A DNA stretch of 64,000 nt. Source: Lacibacter sp035299325. GTDB taxonomy: Bacteria > Bacteroidota > Bacteroidia > Chitinophagales > Chitinophagaceae. The translations under genes were made by a program, and so were the position numbers. Location of the stretch: assembly GCF_035299325.1 (NCBI RefSeq), contig NZ_DATGWT010000001.1, forward strand, positions 1-64,000, read 5' to 3'. Positions 59,020 through 64,000 of this stretch are shown here, in pieces. A model generated the notes under the pieces. That model saw only the letters and a list, made by a program, of their open reading frames with translations. It was not told the DNA's origin and made no database searches. Numbering within the stretch: the stretch's first letter is position 1; each line of letters opens with the position of its first letter.

Positions 59020-59418
59020 AACATTCTTTTTAATAAATGATTAATGCAGATGCTTTTCGGGCATGCAGACGTAATTCCATAAATAATTTAATCGACGAAA
59101 ATGTATCAACATACATTCATCAATGATTACTTATACGCCTGTACAGATAGTTTCAGCAATTACAATTGCTGTGCTGCACAAAGAAGGATAAAAACCTTGC
59201 CAAACTTTAAATGGAACCGTCAAAACTACAAAATCCAAGAATCTGTTTTTTATTTTGAATTCCTATTGAAATGTCTACGCCTTATTGCAAAGTATGCCTA
59301 TCTGAAGTGGAATTTCCTTCCCACAATCACAATAATCCATGACTTCGCTCACTGGAAAACAGGGTATCATAACTGTATCTTCAATAGTTAACCGTTTATT
59401 CAATTAAAACTAATTTTT
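59020..59418. other. Gene-free region before the peroxiredoxin gene
   Basis: A 399-base gap. An ORF at 59101-59391 has no conserved features and is probably not real. A weak TGA-N6-TCA at 59340-59351 and a poor box TATCTTCA at 59376-59383 (distance 37.5) are noted but not strong. Confidence 0.3.
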
Positions 59419-60141
59419 ATGTTCAACGAAATAGAAAACCTAACTGCAATGAGTATGCCACGCATCGGCGATCCAGCTCCTTCGTTTACTGCAGTAACCA
59501 CACAAGGCAATATTCATTTCCCCAACGATTATCAAGGTAAATGGATCGTACTGTTTAGCCATCCGGCCGACTTTACACCAGTATGTACCTCTGAGTTTAT
59601 GACTTTCGCTAAAATGGAGCCTGAATTTGCAAAACTCAATACACAATTAGTAGGATTGAGTGTGGATGGATTATACAGTCATATTGCATGGCTGCGAACT
59701 ATCAAGGATAAAATTGAATTTCGTGGTTGGAAAGATGTAGAAGTAAAGTTTCCTTTGATTGAAGATATTACAATGGAAATTGCCAAAATGTACGGCATGA
59801 TACAACCCGGAGAAAGTTCTACTAAAGCAGTGAGAGCTGTGTTCTTCATTGATCCAAAAGGCATCATCAGAGCCATCATCTATTATCCACTTTCATTAGG
59901 TCGCAACTTTAAAGAATTGAAACGTGTGTTGATGGGTTTGCAAACAGCCGACAAACATGCAGTGGCACTTCCTGCCGATTGGATTCCGGGTGAAGATGTG
60001 ATTGTGCCACCGGCAAACAGTTGCGGTGTTGCAAAGGAACGCATGGCCGGGAAAGAGAAAGATGTGTATTGTAAAGATTGGTTCTTCTGTATGAAACCAT
60101 TGCCAAAAGAAGAACTGGAATTGGAAGCTGAATTGGTTTAA
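59419..60141 (+). CDS. Peroxiredoxin, Prx6/archaeal type
   Basis: 240 residues. Peroxidatic Cys in FTPVCTSE near residue 59, plus the conserved Arg region VRAVFFIDPKG. The C-terminal extension has NSCGVAKERM and YCKDWFFCMKPLP with three more cysteines, as in the archaeal 2-Cys-like Prx6 group. It reduces peroxides. Start ATG 59419. Confidence 0.93.
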   Translation: MFNEIENLTAMSMPRIGDPAPSFTAVTTQGNIHFPNDYQGKWIVLFSHPADFTPVCTSEFMTFAKMEPEFAKLNTQLVGLSVDGLYSHIAWLRTIKDKIEFRGWKDVEVKFPLIEDITMEIAKMYGMIQPGESSTKAVRAVFFIDPKGIIRAIIYYPLSLGRNFKELKRVLMGLQTADKHAVALPADWIPGEDVIVPPANSCGVAKERMAGKEKDVYCKDWFFCMKPLPKEELELEAELV

Positions 60142-60160
60142 TTGTCAGCGTTCAAATAAA

Positions 60161-60190
60161 AATCCCGGTTGCAGTAACCGGGATTTTTTA
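60161..60190. terminator. Terminator
   Basis: AATCCCGGTT, loop gcagt, AACCGGGATT, then TTTTT; A run in front. Confidence 0.9.
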
Positions 60191-60210
60191 TTGCATTATA
60201 ATTTCATTTT

Positions 60211-60867
60211 TCAAAATGTCATCTCAGGTATTTCACCTTCTACGATCAACTTTCCTGCGGTCTTTGAAACAATCTCTTCCACTGAAACACCGGGAGCCCG
60301 TTCCAGTAATTTAAACCCATCGGGAGTTACATCCAAAACGGCGAGATCGCTGACGATTTTTTTCACGCATCTTATTCCGGTTAACGGCAATGCACATTGC
60401 GGTAACAATTTGCTTTCGCCTTTTGGATTGGTGTGCATCATGGCCACAATAATATTTTTTGCACTGGCAACAAGATCCATCGCACCACCCATTCCTTTCA
60501 CCATCTTGCCAGGAATTTTCCAGTTGGCAATATCACCTTGCTCACTTACTTCCATTGCACCAAGTACCGTGAGATCAACTTTTCCTGCACGGATCATTCC
60601 AAAGCTCATGGCGCTATCAAAAAAAGCAGAGCCGGGTAAGGTGGTAATGGTTTGTTTACCTGCGTTGATAAGATCAGGATCTTCTTCTCCTTCAAACGGA
60701 AAGGGTCCCATGCCCAGCAATCCATTTTCACTTTGTAATTCTACATGAATACCTGCAGGAATATAATTCGCCACCAAGGTTGGAATTCCAATGCCGAGGT
60801 TTACATAGAATCCATCTTTTAATTCTTTGGCGATGCGTTGTGCGATTTGTTCTTTCGAGAGCGGCAT
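60211..60867 (-). CDS. scoB: 3-oxoacid CoA-transferase subunit B
   Basis: 218 residues. The catalytic Glu is in QSENGLLGMGP near residue 47; GIGIPTLVANYIP opens the CoA domain. With ScoA it moves CoA from succinyl-CoA to acetoacetate. 113 bp after scoA, with an inverted repeat in the gap. Confidence 0.95.
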   Translation of the reverse strand: MPLSKEQIAQRIAKELKDGFYVNLGIGIPTLVANYIPAGIHVELQSENGLLGMGPFPFEGEEDPDLINAGKQTITTLPGSAFFDSAMSFGMIRAGKVDLTVLGAMEVSEQGDIANWKIPGKMVKGMGGAMDLVASAKNIIVAMMHTNPKGESKLLPQCALPLTGIRCVKKIVSDLAVLDVTPDGFKLLERAPGVSVEEIVSKTAGKLIVEGEIPEMTF

Positions 60868-60872
60868 AAATA

Positions 60873-60972
60873 CAATTTGAAAATTTGAAAATCAGATAAT
60901 TTGAAAATTGCGGGGATTACCTTGTGGTAAGTTTTGAAAAGTTGAAACAGTCATTTTCAAATTTTCAAATTG
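60873..60972. repeat. 20-bp perfect inverted repeat between scoA and scoB
   Basis: CAATTTGAAAATTTGAAAAT at 60873-60892 is the exact complement of the stretch 60953-60972; the loop is 60 bp. The sequence repeats aatttgaaa units internally. Confidence 0.8.
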
Positions 60973-60980
60973 CCACATTC

Positions 60981-61679
60981 TCAAATTCGCTTTCTTACAG
61001 TTCGCTGTTCAATCCGCTTTTCATAATTCGTTCCTTTGAAAATGCGATGCACATAAATGCCCGGTGTGTGAATTTCGTTTGCATCTAACTCTCCCGGTTC
61101 AACCAATTCTTCCACTTCAGCAATAGTGATCTTGCCTGCCATTGCCATTAATGGATTAAAGTTTCTTGCGGTGTCTTTAAATATGAGATTGCCCATTGTA
61201 TCGCCCTTCCATGCTTTTACAATGGCATAGTCTGCATCAAACGCATATTCAAGTAAATAATCTTTCCCGTTGAAATTCCGGACTTCTTTTCCCTCGGCTA
61301 CTTCTGTTCCAACTCCAGCTGGTGTATAAATAGCAGGCATTCCATAACCGGCTGCCATGCATCGGGTAGCCAATGTTCCTTGGGGAATTAGTTCTACTTC
61401 CAATTCACCACTCAGCAACTGACGTTCAAATTCTGCATTTTCCCCAACATAAGAGGAGATCATCTTATTTACCTGCTTTTGTTTCAGCATTAAGCCAATA
61501 CCAAAATCATCAACACCTGCATTGTTGGAAATGCATGTAAGGTGTTTTGTTCCTTTTTTTACTAAAGCGGAAATACAGTTTTCGGGAATGCCGCACAAAC
61601 CAAAACCACCGAGCATAAGGGTTGCTCCATCGGGAATATCTTTTATTGCTTCATCGGCATTGGAAACAACTTTATTCAT
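60981..61679 (-). CDS. scoA: 3-oxoacid CoA-transferase subunit A
   Basis: 232 residues from the ATG at 61679 (MNKVVSNADEAIKDI). The GGFGLCGIPE motif near residue 23 and MAAGYGMPAIYTPAGVGT are standard. Partner of ScoB. Confidence 0.95.
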   Translation of the reverse strand: MNKVVSNADEAIKDIPDGATLMLGGFGLCGIPENCISALVKKGTKHLTCISNNAGVDDFGIGLMLKQKQVNKMISSYVGENAEFERQLLSGELEVELIPQGTLATRCMAAGYGMPAIYTPAGVGTEVAEGKEVRNFNGKDYLLEYAFDADYAIVKAWKGDTMGNLIFKDTARNFNPLMAMAGKITIAEVEELVEPGELDANEIHTPGIYVHRIFKGTNYEKRIEQRTVRKRI

Positions 61680-61782
61680 TGCAATCGTATTTGATTGCAA
61701 GATAAGCGAAGAATAGAAATGAACGCACGATTAAAAGCTGCGGGCAAACCCCTCCCAAAATAAGCAAGTGACGCACGCTTAA

Positions 61783-64000
61783 CTAGGCAGCTGCAAGATA
61801 TTCTCTCAGTTCCTGTAATACAACCTGCACAGAACTATCAAGCTCAGCAATAAGATTCTTTGTTTGCTCTTTCTCCGTGTACTTGGAAATATCAGCTTTT
61901 TCGATCAGGATCACTTTTCCTGAAAGTTCTTCTGCCACACCAAGGATTCGCAAAGTTGATTTCATATTATGTGCAGTTGCTTTCAACATGGCCGGATCTT
62001 CAGCTGCAAATGATTCTTTCAGTTTTTCTACTTCACTTGGTAAAAAGTCAAATGCTTTATTCAGCAGATCCTGGATATTTTCTTTGTTACCACCTGTTAA
62101 GCGATGCAGATAATCGATATTCACAAGCTTCAATTGTGAATGTTGAGGTGTAGCAGGTTCTGTATCCCAATCGCTGTAGTGGTTGAGTAATTCCAACAAC
62201 TTGCGTTCATCAACAGGTTTGGTGAGATAAGCATTCATGCCTGCGTTGATTGCATTCTGCTGTTCAAGGCTTTGACAAAATGCGCTCAGCCCAATGATGG
62301 GCGTTTGCATATGCAACTCAGCTCTGATCTTTTTAGTGGTATCAATACCGCTTAGGCCAGGCATCTGGATATCCATCAATATAAAATCGTAGCTCCTTTG
62401 TTTCAACATTTGCAGTGACATTATGCCACTCTCTGCCTTATCGAACAAGAATTGATGTTCTGCAAGAAGATAACCCATCAGATCACGGTTCATCTCATTA
62501 TCATCAACAATTAAAATACGCTTCTGAATTAGTTTTTCTTTATTAATGATCAACTCTGCTTCAATTTCCCTTTCTATTGCTGTTGCAATTGTGAAAGGCA
62601 TCAGCAAAACAAATTGAGTACCTTCTCCCGGTGTGGAGAATACTTCAATTTCGCCGCCTTGCATTTCCACGAGTTGCTTAACAATGGGAAGCCCCAAACC
62701 TGTTCCGTAATATTTTTTAGCTGTTTTGCTTTCTATCTGGTAGAAACGTTCAAATACAAAAGGCAGTTTTTCTTTTTCGATACCGATGCCGGTATCTTCA
62801 ACTGTAAACTGTATCCATGCTTTTTCACCCGATTGCTTTACCATTTTTGCTGCAACTGAAACAGACCCTTGCTCTGTAAACTTGATGGAGTTACCTGTAA
62901 GATTTACCAGTATCTGCATCAACTTCTTTGCATCGCCTGAAACATACTCAGGCAATTTTTCGTCCATCTGAATATGTAATGAAATGTTTTTAGCCTCAGC
63001 ACGGTTTTGCAATACGTTATTAAGATTACTGATCACCTGCTTTACATCAAACGCCTCGTTTGAAAACTGAAAATGGCCCGATTCGAGTTTAGAATAATCG
63101 AGCACATCGTTGATCACTTCCATCAACAAATTACCGGATATTTTCATCGACTGGATCCATTGCTTTGTTTCAGGGGAATGTTCCTTTTTTAATAGCAAAT
63201 TTGTATAACCGATAATAGAGTTCAATGGTGTACGCAACTCGTGTGTAACGTTTGAAATAAACTGATCTTTCACCAGTTGTGCCTGCTGCCCTTTTTGAAT
63301 TGCAATTGACAATGTATTATTCAGTCGGTTTGTTTCAACCATTTTATACACTACCAGCATGGCTATAAGCGACATAAAAATGAGTGAAACCAAATTCCAT
63401 TTACGATCGAGACTTACCATCTCTGCTTTCTCAATGGTGATCTTATTATTAAGTTGTTCGATCTTTATTCCCAATGCACTGATGAGTTCCTGCTCGCCAA
63501 ACGTAATTTCTTTGAACGATGATTGATAAGCAACACTATTGATCATTTCAAGTGCCCTTACCTGTCCTTCTGTATCATAAACAGAAAGTATATCACGGTT
63601 TAATTGAATGCGGTTGGCTGCTTTATGAACAAATATGTTCACTAAATATTTTGGAATATAACCTCCGTATGTGCTTTTTACTTCCCTGAGATTTTTTTCT
63701 ATTGTAATGATGTTTTTTGAAAAAGCTTCTTTCTTTTGAATATCCCCTGTTTGCACATAATCTTCCAGGTTGTGATCACTTTGTGTTATGAGAAACATCG
63801 TTTTTTCAACCACCTGCTGATACTGCTGATGTTTAATTACAGAATCACTTTGCGCAGAATGTTCCTGTACAGATTGCAACACACCTGATTCTATTGCATA
63901 GTTAGTACCAATACCAACCAGCAATATAACAGCAACAAATGTGAATGCGAGAACCTTTTTTAATCGGGGATGATCCCGAAGCAGGAGAAGAATTGGTTTC
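61783..64000 (-). CDS. Hybrid sensor histidine kinase with receiver and HPt domains (5' end outside window)
   Basis: At least 738 residues; the frame stays open to position 64000 and the TTG at 63924 is not a convincing start. N-terminal helix (AFTFVAVILLVGIG), a CHASE3-like extracytoplasmic helical region (~180 residues), a second helix, HisKA H-box VTHELRTPLNSI, ATPase boxes, a receiver with phosphoacceptor in LMDIQMPGLSG, and a C-terminal HPt with H in TAHNMKSTLRILG. It passes phosphate within one chain; partner regulator is not visible. Confidence 0.92.
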   Translation of the reverse strand, partial: KPILLLLRDHPRLKKVLAFTFVAVILLVGIGTNYAIESGVLQSVQEHSAQSDSVIKHQQYQQVVEKTMFLITQSDHNLEDYVQTGDIQKKEAFSKNIITIEKNLREVKSTYGGYIPKYLVNIFVHKAANRIQLNRDILSVYDTEGQVRALEMINSVAYQSSFKEITFGEQELISALGIKIEQLNNKITIEKAEMVSLDRKWNLVSLIFMSLIAMLVVYKMVETNRLNNTLSIAIQKGQQAQLVKDQFISNVTHELRTPLNSIIGYTNLLLKKEHSPETKQWIQSMKISGNLLMEVINDVLDYSKLESGHFQFSNEAFDVKQVISNLNNVLQNRAEAKNISLHIQMDEKLPEYVSGDAKKLMQILVNLTGNSIKFTEQGSVSVAAKMVKQSGEKAWIQFTVEDTGIGIEKEKLPFVFERFYQIESKTAKKYYGTGLGLPIVKQLVEMQGGEIEVFSTPGEGTQFVLLMPFTIATAIEREIEAELIINKEKLIQKRILIVDDNEMNRDLMGYLLAEHQFLFDKAESGIMSLQMLKQRSYDFILMDIQMPGLSGIDTTKKIRAELHMQTPIIGLSAFCQSLEQQNAINAGMNAYLTKPVDERKLLELLNHYSDWDTEPATPQHSQLKLVNIDYLHRLTGGNKENIQDLLNKAFDFLPSEVEKLKESFAAEDPAMLKATAHNMKSTLRILGVAEELSGKVILIEKADISKYTEKEQTKNLIAELDSSVQVVLQELREYLAAA

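Noticed and set aside
59340..59383. TGA-N6-TCA and box TATCTTCA before the peroxiredoxin gene
   Set aside because: The palindrome outside the core is poor, the box has two mismatches and the distance is 37.5, outside the 35.5-36.5 / 58.5 set; treated as a chance match.
59101..59391. 96-codon ORF on the plus strand
   Set aside because: No conserved features, odd composition (many N, Y, C), no promoter or binding site; likely non-coding.
1..64000. CRISPR array, rRNA operon, insertion sequence
   Set aside because: None seen on either strand; the repeats found are short, irregular and intergenic.

Overview
The window is a chromosomal segment of a Bacteroidota bacterium, most likely of the Chitinophagaceae type. 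Supporting signs are -7 promoter boxes of the form TAnnTTTG, a fused CcoN-CcoO oxidase subunit, DUF2723, DUF3810, DUF6498 and ORF6N proteins, a sufBCDSE-sufT operon, lipoproteins with C after short hydrophobic leaders, and several periodic intergenic repeats of a kind often seen in this phylum. I see no rRNA, CRISPR array, integrase or transposase. There is one tRNA (Lys, TTT). Genes run off both ends: a membrane hydrolase-like gene at the left edge and a hybrid histidine kinase at the right edge.

Layout. 1-2.6 kb: YdjM-like membrane protein, then a phospholipase D/cardiolipin synthase-like gene and a PPOX-fold flavoprotein on the minus strand. 2.7-7.1 kb: thioredoxin, Na/Pi symporter-like protein, second PPOX protein, a YtxH/holin-like/coiled-coil trio and a small heat-shock protein. 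7.2-16.0 kb: high-affinity cbb3 oxidase block (copper ATPase ccoI, ccoS, ccoNO fusion, ccoQ, monohaem ccoP, ccoG, ccoH, DsbD/SafE-like membrane protein). 16.1-18.9 kb: a small coiled-coil protein, then a minus-strand two-component pair: a PAS histidine kinase and a receiver-Crp fusion regulator. 19-26 kb: DUF6498, DUF2130, MtfA-like peptidase, outer-membrane protein, MoxR/Mg-chelatase-like AAA+ plus VWA pair, lipoprotein. 26-37.5 kb: DUF2723 protein, SAM hydrolase family, SDR, tRNA-Lys, plsX-rpmF-DUF177, DUF3810, dcd, phosphopantetheinyl transferase, murB, NAD(P)-binding protein. 37.6-48.6 kb: small exported proteins, Gly-rich RRM protein, M23 peptidase, priA, plsC, DUF4258, SNF2 helicase, mtaB. 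48.7-55.5 kb: Rrf2 regulator, bacilliredoxin, sufT, sufE, sufS, sufD, sufC, sufB. 55.8-64 kb: ORF6N protein, choice-of-anchor I lipoprotein, OmpA protein, 1-Cys peroxiredoxin, scoAB, hybrid kinase.

Main finding. Eight 14-bp Crp/Fnr-type palindromes (core TGA-N6-TCA) lie in the intergenic regions of the first 16 kb. Each lies 35.5-36.5 or 58.5 bases (centre of site to last base of a TAnnTTTG-like box) upstream of a gene. These two distances match class II and class I activator positions. One site serves two divergent promoters (36.5 one way, 58.5 the other), and the oxidase operon carries two sites 22 bp apart. The targets (thioredoxin, two PPOX proteins, PLD-like protein, YtxH/holin trio, Hsp20, copper ATPase, cbb3 oxidase, an unknown coiled-coil protein) look like a low-oxygen/stress regulon. 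The adjacent receiver-Crp fusion protein, with an E-x3-R recognition helix and a PAS kinase partner, is the natural candidate activator: a FixL / FixJ-FixK-like circuit in which J and K would be one polypeptide.

A second regulatory find is a pair of tandem 22-bp palindromes over the -33/-7 region of the sufB promoter, the probable operator of the Rrf2 regulator encoded at the far end of the same gene cluster. Several self-similar intergenic repeats, two of them inside the suf operon and one translated into the PriA N-terminus, are also recorded.
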